Shown: piece by piece, positions 44,834-53,003 of the stretch
How positions within the stretch are numbered: position 1 is the first letter of the stretch
How the letters are laid out: each line of letters starts with the position of its first letter
From: an uncultured Actinomycetes bacterium
GTDB taxonomy: Bacteria > Actinomycetota > Acidimicrobiia > Acidimicrobiales > Acidimicrobilacustridaceae
Assembly: GCA_937876315.1 (NCBI GenBank)
Contig: CALEHQ010000006.1
Location: 62,001-126,000, forward strand
Reading direction: 5' to 3'
DNA length: 64,000 nucleotides
The notes under the pieces: generated by a model
Database searches by the model: none
The model's input: the letters and a program-made list of their open reading frames with translations, nothing else
What the model was told of the DNA's origin: nothing
Position numbers and translations under genes: made by a program

Positions 44834-45894
44834 TGGAGGGCCTCCTCAAGAGCGGAAAGGAACGAATCGTCCTCGCCGGGTGTTCCGATCGTGACACGCA
44901 AACAACCTTCGAGTCGCGGCCACGATGAACAATTACGAACAAGGACAGAACGATCAACCAAGCGCTGCCAGACATCGCTGCCATCGATCGAGCGGGGTCG
45001 GAACAGGACGAAATTGGCACCGGAAGGCCACACATCGACATCGAGCTCGGAAAGTCGTGCGACTAACCGTCCTCGTTCTTCGACCAGACGACTGACGCGC
45101 TCGTTCATTTCATCGACATGGGCAAGCGCCAGTGTTCCGGCAGCCTGTTTAAACGCGTCGAGGTGATACGGCAGAACGACCTTTTCGAGTTCAGCAATGA
45201 TCCAGGCCGGACCAACGAGATACCCGAGCCGAGATGCAGCCATTGACCACGTCTTCGAGAACGTTCGACTTACAACGAGCGGAACGTCGTCGGCAGTAAG
45301 GATATCGGCTGACCACGGAGCGAATTGACCATACGCCTCGTCGACGACCAGAAGCCCGTCGACCGCAATCACCATGTCGAGCACCGCACGAACCGTTGCT
45401 TCGTCGTCGACAACACCAGTCGGATTATTCGGCGAGCACAAGAAACTGACCTGAGGCTTCGCGAGGTCGATGACACGCCGAACCTCAGCAAGGTCGGTCG
45501 AGAAATCAACGGCGCGTTCGCCCTCGACGACCGCAGTTCCGGCGATGCGTGAAATATGACTGTGCAACGCGTAGGTAGGTTCCCAAACGGCAGCGGTGCG
45601 GCCAGGGCCACCAAATGTGAGCATGACCGTCTGCAGAACTTCGTTGGAACCATTGGCCACAAAGATCTGTTCCGGGCCAACGCCGTGAAGCGCGCCGATC
45701 TTGGTTCGAAGTTCTGTCGCAGCGCGATCGGGATAGCGATTCCATTCGATGGAACGAAGCGATTCGGCGATCGCGTTTGTCCACTCCTCCGGAGGTGAAT
45801 CTGGAGACTCGTTGGTATTGAGACGAACCGCGACATCGACCTGCGGAGAGTGGTAGCCGTCCATAAGTGCAACATCATCGCGAGGCGTGATCAT
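44830..45894 (-). CDS. hisC: Histidinol-phosphate aminotransferase
   Basis: This fold-type I PLP enzyme has the PLP lysine in SRTFSKTWSMAASRLGY near residue 212, the aspartate region LLVVDEAYGQF near 180, and CSPNNPTG near 153. It converts imidazole acetol phosphate to histidinol phosphate with glutamate. The 354 residues are normal. It overlaps hisD (ATGA) and hisB (GTGA). Confidence 0.95.
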   Translation of the reverse strand: MITPRDDVALMDGYHSPQVDVAVRLNTNESPDSPPEEWTNAIAESLRSIEWNRYPDRAATELRTKIGALHGVGPEQIFVANGSNEVLQTVMLTFGGPGRTAAVWEPTYALHSHISRIAGTAVVEGERAVDFSTDLAEVRRVIDLAKPQVSFLCSPNNPTGVVDDEATVRAVLDMVIAVDGLLVVDEAYGQFAPWSADILTADDVPLVVSRTFSKTWSMAASRLGYLVGPAWIIAELEKVVLPYHLDAFKQAAGTLALAHVDEMNERVSRLVEERGRLVARLSELDVDVWPSGANFVLFRPRSIDGSDVWQRLVDRSVLVRNCSSWPRLEGCLRVTIGTPGEDDSFLSALEEALQ

Positions 45895-47195
45895 GAGTCG
45901 GCCTCGAGCGCGCGGGAACGAAGGCGCACCGATTCGGCATGCGTGGCGAGACCCTCAGCATCGGCAATTGCTGCCACCACTGGCGCGGCTGCATCGAACC
46001 CTGCGCGATTTACTTCGACGACATGAACCTGTTTAGTGAAGTCATCGACTGTGAGCGCGCTGCCGAAGCGTGCGGTGCCAAATGTCGGCAGCACGTGACT
46101 CGGCCCGGCGACGTAATCGCCGATCGATGCAGGAGCAAGTGGTCCGAGGAACACCGCACCGGCATGACGAATGCCCGACGCAAGAGCTGCAGCATCGGCA
46201 GTCATGACTTCAACGTGTTCCGCGGCGATGTGGTTCACCACAGCGATGGCGGCTTCGGGCGAGTCGACAAGAGCGCAGAATCCACCAGATGCGAACGTGG
46301 ATTCAATCTCGCCCTGACGCGGCGCTTGCGAAACGAGACGAGAAAGCGATTCATCGACAGCATCAGCAACGGCTTCGTCCCAGGCAACAAACCATGCGAG
46401 CCCATCGGGACCATGTTCGGCTTGCACCATGAGATCGATCGCAACGAAATCGGTCGGTGCAGTGTTATCGGCGACCACAACAATCTCAGATGGTCCGGCG
46501 AACGCCATCGGAACACCAACCTGGCCCGCCACTTCGCGCTTAGCGATTGCAACGTACGCGTTACCGGGACCAGCGATGACATCGACTGGGCGAAGCGTTT
46601 CGGTGCCATAGGCCATGGCCGCAATTGCTTGCGCTCCGCCGATGGCTCGAACCTCATCGGCGCCAGCAATGGCAGCGGCAGCCAGCGTGGCCTGCGCGAT
46701 CTTTCCGGTCTCGCGATCGGGCGGGACGCACAGAACAATTTCAGGTACTCCAGCAACCTGTGCAGGGATGACTGTCATGATGACTGAGGACGGATAGGCA
46801 CCGCGCCCGCCGGGCACATAGCAACCGGCGCGATCAACCGGAACGGAACGCCCGGTGACGCTGATTCCACCCCGAACAACTGCGTGGTCAGTTCGGAGTT
46901 GAGCGATGTGGAACGCACGAACGGCTTCGGCCGCTTCACGAAGCGCATCAGCGAGTTCGGCTGGAATCGCTGCGAGCGCAGCGTCGAGTTCCTGACGACT
47001 CACTCGTGAATCGGCGATATCGACGCCATCGAACTTTTCGGTGAGTTCGCGGACCGCAGCGTCGCCGCCCGCTCTCACCTGGGCGATAATCGAACGCACC
47101 GCATCGATGGGTCCTTCACCAGCCGGATCAGGACGCGGAAGATCAGCGACGAGACTGTCGCCGGTACGTCCACGGAGATCGAGACGGTTCAACAC
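45891..47195 (-). CDS. hisD: Histidinol dehydrogenase
   Basis: HisD carries out the last two oxidations of histidine synthesis. Conserved blocks include AGCYVPGGRGAYPSSV near residue 125, AGPGNAYVAIAKREV near 208, QAEHGPDG near 256 and AGPSHVLPT near 355. The 434 residues are normal. The GTG at 47195 has TAGCGT 8 nt upstream, so hisD probably starts the hisD-C-B-H-A transcript on its own; a TTG at 47192 is an alternative start. Confidence 0.95.
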   Translation of the reverse strand: MLNRLDLRGRTGDSLVADLPRPDPAGEGPIDAVRSIIAQVRAGGDAAVRELTEKFDGVDIADSRVSRQELDAALAAIPAELADALREAAEAVRAFHIAQLRTDHAVVRGGISVTGRSVPVDRAGCYVPGGRGAYPSSVIMTVIPAQVAGVPEIVLCVPPDRETGKIAQATLAAAAIAGADEVRAIGGAQAIAAMAYGTETLRPVDVIAGPGNAYVAIAKREVAGQVGVPMAFAGPSEIVVVADNTAPTDFVAIDLMVQAEHGPDGLAWFVAWDEAVADAVDESLSRLVSQAPRQGEIESTFASGGFCALVDSPEAAIAVVNHIAAEHVEVMTADAAALASGIRHAGAVFLGPLAPASIGDYVAGPSHVLPTFGTARFGSALTVDDFTKQVHVVEVNRAGFDAAAPVVAAIADAEGLATHAESVRLRSRALEADS

Positions 47196-47203
47196 GAACT
47201 AGG

Positions 47204-47209
47204 ACGCTA
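47204..47209 (-). promoter_or_regulatory. Candidate leaderless -10 of the his operon
   Basis: Minus-strand TAGCGT lies 8 nt before the hisD GTG. The same hexamer drives hisI. Confidence 0.4.
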
Positions 47210-47246
47210 GCGGTCGGCCCACCTTGGCCCGGAGAGGTTTACCGGT

Positions 47247-47438
47247 TCAGCCGGCCCGACGCGTGGCCGAGACCAATCGACGGTGCGCCGTGCGCAGGGA
47301 CCGTTCAACTTCGAACAGGTCTGAGGCCAGCGATTCATCACCCGCGGCCAGTACCGCTTCCGCAGTCGAGCTCACCCGATCAAGAAGTTCCTCAAGCGTG
47401 GTGGTCGCACTCGACAGTTGGGCTCGTTCGTTATGCAC
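47247..47438 (-). CDS. Possible 63-residue helical protein upstream of hisD
   Basis: I do not recognise it. The GTG-initiated chain is predicted all-helical and charged (LSSATTTLEELLDRVSSTAEAVL, DLFEVERSLRTAHRRLVSATRRAG), which resembles a small coiled-coil protein more than random sequence. No ribosome binding site or TANNNT element lies at a suitable distance before the GTG. It precedes hisD by 51 nt on the same strand. Confidence 0.5.
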   Translation of the reverse strand: MHNERAQLSSATTTLEELLDRVSSTAEAVLAAGDESLASDLFEVERSLRTAHRRLVSATRRAG

Positions 47439-47482
47439 GGCCGAAGTCTCGCAGAACTGAGCATGGATCGTTCTGGCTCAGA

Positions 47483-47525
47483 CAGTTACTGCATTTGTGA
47501 TGCGGTCTCGGCGTCGCAGTAACTG
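47483..47525. repeat. Perfect 10-bp inverted repeat upstream of the his operon
   Basis: CAGTTACTGC (47483-47492) and GCAGTAACTG (47516-47525) are exact reverse complements separated by 23 nt. It lies between the sRNA terminator and the start of the small helical ORF. It could be a spaced operator or a leader hairpin for the his transcript; the symmetry is certain, the role is not. Confidence 0.55.
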
Positions 47526-47544
47526 GGTCGAGGTTTCCTCTGAG

Positions 47545-47641
47545 CAAAAAGACGCCGACGCCCCAAAAGGGGCGTCGGCAAGGTGACACTGGGCGGCGGA
47601 TCCCAGATGATTGTCACCGTGTCAGGCGGCGGGAGCCTGAC
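47545..47641 (-). ncRNA. Candidate ~97-nt small RNA with two C-rich loops and an intrinsic terminator
   Basis: Read on the minus strand, TATGTT (47653-47648) could serve as -10 with +1 at 47641, exactly where hairpin 1 begins. Hairpin 1 is GTCAGGC-TCCCGCC-GCCTGAC. Hairpin 2 is GGTGACA...TGTCACC enclosing CTGGG-ATCCGCCG-CCCAG. Both loops carry a CCGCC sequence. A terminator of 11 perfect pairs and a T-run follow. Two C-rich hairpins plus terminator recall the actinobacterial 6C/B11 sRNA, but the loops lack six consecutive cytosines, so homology is only a suggestion. Confidence 0.5.
47546..47579 (-). terminator. Strong intrinsic terminator
   Basis: GCCGACGCCCC (47554-47564) and GGGGCGTCGGC (47569-47579) form a perfect 11-bp stem with a 4-nt loop. 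On the minus strand it is followed by GTCTTTTT. It ends the candidate sRNA, or otherwise nth read-through, and insulates the his operon. Confidence 0.85.
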
Positions 47642-47746
47642 AGGGTCAACATAGCGCGAAAATTTGACGATCTCACACCGCTCCCCAGTGAAAGATGCCT
47701 ACGAACTAGGCCGATCTCCACCATCCCCGCGGAATCTTCTCGGGGC

Positions 47747-48388
47747 TCAGAGGCTGACTGATGGGCAATAGTCGCCAAGCACGCAATCGACACAGCGAGC
47801 CTTCCGAGACGCACATACCCGACGGCCGTGGAGAATGAGTAACAGACTGAATCGGCCCCAATCGGCGGGCGGAATCATGTCGTTGAGCACATATTCAACC
47901 TTCACCGGATCGGTTTCGGTCGTGAGTCCAAGCCGAATCGAGAGTCGACCGACATGGGTGTCGACTGGCAGCCCGGGAAGATCCATCGCCACGCTCCGGA
48001 CCACATTCGCGGTCTTTCGACCAACCCCGGGGACCGTGACCAATTCCTCCATCGAAGACGGAACCTCGGCGCCGTAGCGCTCGACTAGCGCTTGGGCCAT
48101 CCCAATGAGGGAACGGGCCTTATTCTTGTAAAAGCCCGTGCTCCGAACCAGTTCTTCGACTTCGAGGGGATCGGCGACTGCCAGATCTTCTGGTGCAGGG
48201 AATCGAGCGAACAAGGCCGGGGTGACCTGATTGACACGAACGTCGGTGCACTGGGCCGAAAGAATCGTGGCGGCCAACAACTCGTAGGGATTGCGATGAT
48301 CGAGTTCGCACTGCGCATCGGGATATTCGAGGTCGAGGCGAGCGAGCGTCTCTTTCGCTCGACCTTTCGGAGATCGGGGCTTGGCCAT
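47747..48388 (-). CDS. nth: Endonuclease III
   Basis: Nth is a base-excision glycosylase/AP lyase for oxidised pyrimidines. The helix-hairpin-helix VPGVGRKTANVV near residue 115 carries the catalytic lysine, DTHVGRL the catalytic aspartate, and the C-terminal cysteines C-x6-C-x2-C-x5-C (CASRKARCVDCVLGDYC) bind the [4Fe-4S] cluster. The 213 residues are normal. TAGGGT lies 9 nt before the ATG. It is divergent from the mshD-like gene across 43 nt. Confidence 0.95.
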   Translation of the reverse strand: MAKPRSPKGRAKETLARLDLEYPDAQCELDHRNPYELLAATILSAQCTDVRVNQVTPALFARFPAPEDLAVADPLEVEELVRSTGFYKNKARSLIGMAQALVERYGAEVPSSMEELVTVPGVGRKTANVVRSVAMDLPGLPVDTHVGRLSIRLGLTTETDPVKVEYVLNDMIPPADWGRFSLLLILHGRRVCASRKARCVDCVLGDYCPSVSL

Positions 48389-48397
48389 GGGGACGGG

Positions 48398-48425
48398 ACC
48401 CTACTGCCGTCAGCGCCGGTAGGGT
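48398..48425. promoter_or_regulatory. Back-to-back leaderless promoters of nth and the mshD-like gene
   Basis: The same hexamer TAGGGT occurs on the minus strand at 48403-48398 (9 nt before nth ATG) and on the plus strand at 48420-48425 (6 nt before the GTG at 48432). Neither gene has a ribosome binding site. Confidence 0.45.
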
Positions 48426-48431
48426 CCGGCC

Positions 48432-49052
48432 GTGCGCAATGAACGTCGCGATGATGCAGGCCGGCTTCTCTCGCTGGAAACAGAACCAGCCACTGAGGCT
48501 GACGCAGCGGAAGCTCGCGCCGCCGGTCTCAGTCTCGTTCGTTGCAATCAGCAATTACGGATCCGCCTTCCACTTGCCGATTCGGCCACGCCCCTTCCCA
48601 CCCGATCATTCGTTCTTGGAGCAGATGACAACGAGTTCTTGCGTGTGAACAACCTGGCTTTCACTTGGCATCCCGACCAATCGGACTGGACGCACGATCA
48701 ACTCAATGAGCGTGCGCAAGAGCCATGGTTCGACGCCGAAGGGTTTCTGCTTTACGAGATCGAGGGAACCCTTGCCGGGTTCTGCTGGACCAGAGTCCAC
48801 GCGGAAACTGCGACCGATCCTCGACTCGGCGAAATCTTCATCATTGCCGTCGATCCCGCATTCCACGGACAGGGCCTCGGACGTTCGCTCACGATCGCCG
48901 GACTCGCCTTTCTTGCATCGAAGTCAATCGAGGTTGGCATGCTGCATGTTGAGAACGACAATGTTGCCGCCCAATCGCTCTATCGAAATCTTGGATTCGT
49001 CGAACACGATTCGCGCTGCTGGTGGGATCGTGTCGAAAGTGAGCCGACATGA
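48432..49052 (+). CDS. GNAT acetyltransferase resembling the C-terminal half of mycothiol synthase (MshD)
   Basis: The core matches MshD's second GNAT domain: VNNLAFTWHPDQSDWT near residue 72, EPWFDAEGFLLYE near 94, GFCWTRVH near 114, FIIAVDPAFHGQGLGRSLTIAGL with the acetyl-CoA loop near 136-158, and SLYRNLGFVEHDS. MshD acetylates Cys-GlcN-Ins to mycothiol and normally has two GNAT domains in about 300 residues. Here only ~40 residues precede the second domain, so the first is essentially absent. The GTG start is supported by TAGGGT 6 nt upstream. Function as MshD is plausible, not certain. Overlaps rlmN (ATGA). Confidence 0.72.
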   Translation: MRNERRDDAGRLLSLETEPATEADAAEARAAGLSLVRCNQQLRIRLPLADSATPLPTRSFVLGADDNEFLRVNNLAFTWHPDQSDWTHDQLNERAQEPWFDAEGFLLYEIEGTLAGFCWTRVHAETATDPRLGEIFIIAVDPAFHGQGLGRSLTIAGLAFLASKSIEVGMLHVENDNVAAQSLYRNLGFVEHDSRCWWDRVESEPT

Positions 49053-50146
49053 CATCAGATTCGATGTCCCTCTTCGAGGCCGACCGCGACGCCCTCACCA
49101 CGATCCTCGACGGCGAACCCCGATATCGGCTCGACCAACTCTGGAAGGGCCTCTATGTCGACTTTGCAGAGCCAAAGGACATCACGTCACTTCCCGCTTC
49201 GCTTCGAACCCGTCTGAGCGAAACACTGCCCTCTGCTCTTGAGATGGTCACCGAATCGGCAACTGCCGATGGCAACACGGTGAAATGGCTGTGGCGGCTT
49301 CCGGACGGAGCATCGGTTGAAACCGTGCTCATGCACTACCCCGATCGGTCGACGGTTTGTGTCAGCACACAAGCCGGTTGTGCGATGGCGTGTGGATTCT
49401 GCGCAACTGGGCAAGGAGGTTTCGAACGAAATCTCACCGTCGGAGAAATTGTCGAACAAGTTGTTCGCGCCGCACGTCGAGCAAGTGAGGGCCCAACACC
49501 GCGCCGCGTCTCAAACATTGTGTTCATGGGAATGGGCGAACCCATGGCGAACTACGACCGAATGATCGGTGCGGTCCATCGCATCCACGGCGATATCGGC
49601 ATCTCGGCTCGACACCTCACGATTTCCACGGTCGGCATCATCCCCGGTATTCGTCGTCTGACCGACGAACCGCTTCCGGTCAATCTTGCGGTGTCACTTC
49701 ATGCAGCGAATGACGAACTTCGCGACGAACTCGTGCCAATTAACAAGCGCTACCCCCTCTCTGATCTGTATGACGCGTGCGAGGACTACCTCAAGGTTAA
49801 GAACCGACGTCTTTCGTTTGAGTGGGCATTGATCGCTGACGTGAATGACCGGCAAAGCGATGCGCGCGAGCTTGCAGCAGCCACCCGCCGTTTGCGTGCC
49901 CATGTGAATTTGATTCCGCTCAACGACACCCCCGGCTGGCCGACTACGGGTTCATCTCCAGCGAAGGTCAAGGAATTTGCCGATCAGTTACTTGATCTCG
50001 GAGTGAACGTCACTGTTCGCGCCAATCGCGGCAATGACATTGATGCCGCATGTGGCCAGCTGCGTGCCAATCACAGCGGACCAACGGTGACCGAAGTGCC
50101 CGCACGAATTGAGCGAATCAATCGTTCGCCACGGGCAACGGACTGA
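49049..50146 (+). CDS. rlmN: 23S rRNA (adenine-2503-C2)-methyltransferase RlmN
   Basis: This radical-SAM methyltransferase modifies A2503 of 23S rRNA, and A37 of some tRNAs. The cluster-binding CxxxCxxC is in GCAMACGFCATGQGG near residue 112; IVFMGMGEPMANYD near 155, and the second catalytic cysteine is in the C-terminal DIDAACGQLR. The 365 residues are normal. The start overlaps the mshD-like gene (ATGA). Its last 76 nt overlap the convergent nucleotidyltransferase gene. Confidence 0.95.
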   Translation: MTSDSMSLFEADRDALTTILDGEPRYRLDQLWKGLYVDFAEPKDITSLPASLRTRLSETLPSALEMVTESATADGNTVKWLWRLPDGASVETVLMHYPDRSTVCVSTQAGCAMACGFCATGQGGFERNLTVGEIVEQVVRAARRASEGPTPRRVSNIVFMGMGEPMANYDRMIGAVHRIHGDIGISARHLTISTVGIIPGIRRLTDEPLPVNLAVSLHAANDELRDELVPINKRYPLSDLYDACEDYLKVKNRRLSFEWALIADVNDRQSDARELAAATRRLRAHVNLIPLNDTPGWPTTGSSPAKVKEFADQLLDLGVNVTVRANRGNDIDAACGQLRANHSGPTVTEVPARIERINRSPRATD

Positions 50147-50919
50147 TTCGGCCACACCACCGAACTCACAACATCGCCATCGATGCGGGACCCGGCTCCA
50201 ATCACACTTCCGCTGATGTCGACTCCGTCTTCGATAACTGCCCCTGGACCGACGATCGCCGATCCGTAGATTGCCGCTGCCGCGAGATTGGCTTCGAGGT
50301 AATCAAGCGGGGTACCGCAGTCGATAAACGGTCCGTTATGAGGAACGACTTCGAGTTCTGCGCGCGCAAATGCGTCTCGCCAAACAACTTCGTACAGACC
50401 AGTGGGTTGTTCGACAAGGTCTTTTGTCACCGACCACGGCAGCGTGCTGGCAACGATGCGTGCCTGAGGACCAAAACCACCATCGCCATTCACCATGACT
50501 CGAATGCTGCGACCATCCCATCCATCGACGAGTGGAGCGAGAGACGTCGGCGACCAGCTGTCGGCATTCACAACAATCGTCCCCCGCCCGTCGATCCATG
50601 GTCGCAAACGAGCAAGTGCACCAGCAGTACCGAGTGCTTCCCCTGATTCGGTCGAAACGGTGACAGCGGTTCTCCATTCCTGATCGATATGCCGGACTAC
50701 CTCATCGGCAAAGTGATGAGCGTTGACCGCCATGTTCGGAGTCACTTGCTCGAGTCGATCAAGAGCGAGGTCGACCAACGCCCGATTTCCCACCGTGCAG
50801 AGTGCCTTCGGCAGCAGGCCCGAAAGCGGAGCCAGTCGCGTCCCTGCGCCAGCCGCCAACGCCACGCCAACAAGGTCGGTTCGAGAAATTCGATGTGCTG
50901 GTGCGGCAACCGGTTCCAT
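50071..50919 (-). CDS. Sugar-1-phosphate nucleotidyltransferase-like protein
   Basis: Residues from ~15 form an NTP_transferase fold with the signature LAAGAGTRLAPLSGLLPKALCTVGN near residue 23 and a metal site VVNADSW near 120; the last ~60 residues show hexapeptide-type repeats (AIVGPGAVIEDGVDISGSVIGAGSRIDG) as in mannose-1-phosphate guanylyltransferases. The sugar cannot be named. The ATG at 50919 gives 282 residues; an upstream extension would run into the divergent membrane-protein gene. The 3' end overlaps rlmN on the other strand by 76 nt. Confidence 0.82.
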   Translation of the reverse strand: MEPVAAPAHRISRTDLVGVALAAGAGTRLAPLSGLLPKALCTVGNRALVDLALDRLEQVTPNMAVNAHHFADEVVRHIDQEWRTAVTVSTESGEALGTAGALARLRPWIDGRGTIVVNADSWSPTSLAPLVDGWDGRSIRVMVNGDGGFGPQARIVASTLPWSVTKDLVEQPTGLYEVVWRDAFARAELEVVPHNGPFIDCGTPLDYLEANLAAAAIYGSAIVGPGAVIEDGVDISGSVIGAGSRIDGDVVSSVVWPNQSVARGERLIRSIRAGTSVTVGPL

Positions 50920-50939
50920 TCCTGACAGACTCGCACCCC

Positions 50940-51302
50940 ATGGAGACCCGACGTTGGACAAACCCGACTCAGCCCCAAACACTGCAGATTGCGGTGTACC
51001 TGCTGTACATCGATGCCGTGTTCACAGTCCTCTTCGGAGGGTTCACAAACCCAATTGGTTTGTTCATCATCCTTGGAGCGGGTGCCGGTTTCGGGATCGC
51101 AAACGAGAAGCGCTGGGGCTACTGGCTCGGTATTACTGTTGCCGTCGTTGGTCTGATCCCCTTTGTTCTAGCGATCGTGACCGATGGGGTGGGATCTGTC
51201 GTGAACTTCAGTTTCCTACTTTTCCTCATCATGCCGCTGGCATTGTTCGGTCTCCTCTTGCACCAACAAAGCCGCGAATACCAGCGAATCTGGTTTTCTT
51301 AG
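50940..51302 (+). CDS. Small integral membrane protein of unknown function
   Basis: I do not recognise this 120-residue protein. After a polar start (METRRWTNPTQPQ) it has about four hydrophobic segments (~residues 15-33, 36-52, 58-80, 86-106) and a basic-polar tail (HQQSREYQRIWFS), like small DUF-type membrane proteins. No motif suggests activity. It starts 20 nt from the divergent nucleotidyltransferase and ends 6 nt before the acyl-CoA synthetase. Confidence 0.72.
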   Translation: METRRWTNPTQPQTLQIAVYLLYIDAVFTVLFGGFTNPIGLFIILGAGAGFGIANEKRWGYWLGITVAVVGLIPFVLAIVTDGVGSVVNFSFLLFLIMPLALFGLLLHQQSREYQRIWFS

Positions 51303-51308
51303 TCACTC

Positions 51309-52949
51309 ATGGATTTCAACCTGTCCGAGGTCATTCGCGCGGTCGCTCACGCAGTCCCGACACGCGAAGCACTTGTCCACGATGACCGGCGGCTGACCTA
51401 CGCCGCGTTCATGACCCGCGTTGATCGCTTGGCCTCCGCTCTTTCGAATCGCGGTTTCGGCCACCACACAAACCGGACTGAACTGCAGAACTGGCAAAGC
51501 GGCCAGGACCACGTCGCGTTGTACCTGCACAACTGTCCCGAGTACATCGAAGCAATGGTGGGGGCGTATTCGGCTCGCCTTGCGCCTTTCAATGTCAACT
51601 ATCGCTACGTTGCCGGTGAACTCCGCTACCTCCTCAATGACTCGGGCGCTCGCGTCATCATTTTTCATTCCGCATTCGCGGCAACTCTTGACGCAATCCG
51701 CTCAGAGCTTCCCGAACTTCAACTGCTCCTTCAGGTCGATGACAACAGCGGAGCACCTCTTCTTGATGGCGCGGAGTGGTACGAGGACGTCCTCGCATCG
51801 GCGCCAATGACACCGCTCGAAACCCCGTCGCCTGAGGACCTCTACATCCTCTACACCGGAGGAACGACGGGAATGCCAAAGGGTGTCCTCTGGCGCCAAG
51901 GAGACATCTACCCGGCCGCACTTGGCGGTCGAAAGATTTCAACGGGAGTCGAGTACGACTCGATTGAATCGGTTATCGAGAACGCCGTTGAGGGTGGAAT
52001 GCGGGTCCTTCCATCGGCGCCATTCATGCATGGCGCCGCACATTGGATGGCGCTGAATGCATTAGGAAATGGCAACACCATCGTGCTTCCTCACAACCCG
52101 ACCACATTCGATGCCGCCGACTTCTGCGACACAATCGCACGCGAGAACGTCAACATTGCTCAGATCGTCGGGGATGCGTTTGGTCGACCACTTCTTGATG
52201 AACTCGACCGAGCACCCCACGACCTCTCTTCGCTTGTCTTGCTCATCAGCGGGGGCGCTGCGCTCTCGGCACCTGTGAAGTCCTCCCTGCTCGAGCGACT
52301 TCCGTCGATGGCGATCATGGATGGACTTGGCTCATCGGAAACGGGTCAGCAGGCAAGCCAAGTCATTGGAGCAGGTGCGCAGATCACAACCGGAACGTTC
52401 AAACCAGGCACCGGCATGGCAATCGTCTCGGCCGAGCTCGATCGTCGTCTTGAACCCGGACACGAAGACCTCGGCTGGTTGGCGCAATGCGGGCGGGTGC
52501 CACTCGGCTATCTCGGCGATGCTGAAAAAACCGAGCGCACGTTCCCCACAATCGACGGCGTCCGCTACTCCGTCCCAGGAGATCGGGCCCGGATCACCGG
52601 CGACGGGGTTCTAGAACTTCACGGCCGCGATTCGGTCACAATCAATTCCGGTGGTGAAAAGATTTTCGCCGAGGAAGTTGAAGCCGCTCTCGCCCACCAT
52701 CCAGCGCTTTATGACGTCATTGTCACTGGCCGTCCATCGGAACGTTGGGGCAACGAAGTCGTCGCCCTCGTGCAGTTGAGGGATGGCTCATCCGCCACCA
52801 CTGAGGAACTACTTGCTGCTTGCGATGGCCATATCGCTCGCTACAAATTCCCAAAAAGCATCATCGTGGTCGACAAGATTGAGCGGTCACCTGCGGGCAA
52901 GGCCGACTACCGATGGGCCCAATCCCTGGTCGCGAGATCTGACGACTAA
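51309..52949 (+). CDS. Acyl-CoA synthetase, AMP-forming (FadD-like)
   Basis: This 546-residue ANL-superfamily ligase has the P-loop ILYTGGTTGMPKGVLW near residue 180, DGLGSSETGQQ near 338, PGDRARITGDG with LHGRDSVTINSGGEKIFAEEVE near 440, and the catalytic lysine in ERSPAGKADYRW near 532. It activates a carboxylic acid as acyl-CoA; the chain length is not readable. There is no clear ribosome binding site. It follows the small membrane protein and may be cotranscribed with it. Confidence 0.88.
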   Translation: MDFNLSEVIRAVAHAVPTREALVHDDRRLTYAAFMTRVDRLASALSNRGFGHHTNRTELQNWQSGQDHVALYLHNCPEYIEAMVGAYSARLAPFNVNYRYVAGELRYLLNDSGARVIIFHSAFAATLDAIRSELPELQLLLQVDDNSGAPLLDGAEWYEDVLASAPMTPLETPSPEDLYILYTGGTTGMPKGVLWRQGDIYPAALGGRKISTGVEYDSIESVIENAVEGGMRVLPSAPFMHGAAHWMALNALGNGNTIVLPHNPTTFDAADFCDTIARENVNIAQIVGDAFGRPLLDELDRAPHDLSSLVLLISGGAALSAPVKSSLLERLPSMAIMDGLGSSETGQQASQVIGAGAQITTGTFKPGTGMAIVSAELDRRLEPGHEDLGWLAQCGRVPLGYLGDAEKTERTFPTIDGVRYSVPGDRARITGDGVLELHGRDSVTINSGGEKIFAEEVEAALAHHPALYDVIVTGRPSERWGNEVVALVQLRDGSSATTEELLAACDGHIARYKFPKSIIVVDKIERSPAGKADYRWAQSLVARSDD

Positions 52950-52988
52950 CCCGGTTCGAGGCGACACCACAGTGCAACGGTTGACCCC

Positions 52989-52994
52989 TAACTT
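52989..52994 (+). promoter_or_regulatory. Candidate -10 of the dimethylformamidase-like gene
   Basis: TAACTT lies 9 nt before the GTG at 53004; TTGACC is immediately upstream but too close to act as its -35. No ribosome binding site is present. Confidence 0.3.
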
Positions 52995-53003
52995 TCCGAT
53001 TCT

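Larger units (their letters stand above)
47439..47746. other. 308-bp intergenic region with inverted repeats and a candidate sRNA
   Basis: No protein gene is supported here. The region holds, from low to high coordinates, a 6-bp inverted repeat (CAGAAC 47452-47457, GTTCTG 47470-47475), a 10-bp inverted repeat (47483-47525), a strong terminator (47554-47579) and two hairpins (47582-47641). The last three elements together form the sRNA candidate. Confidence 0.6.
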
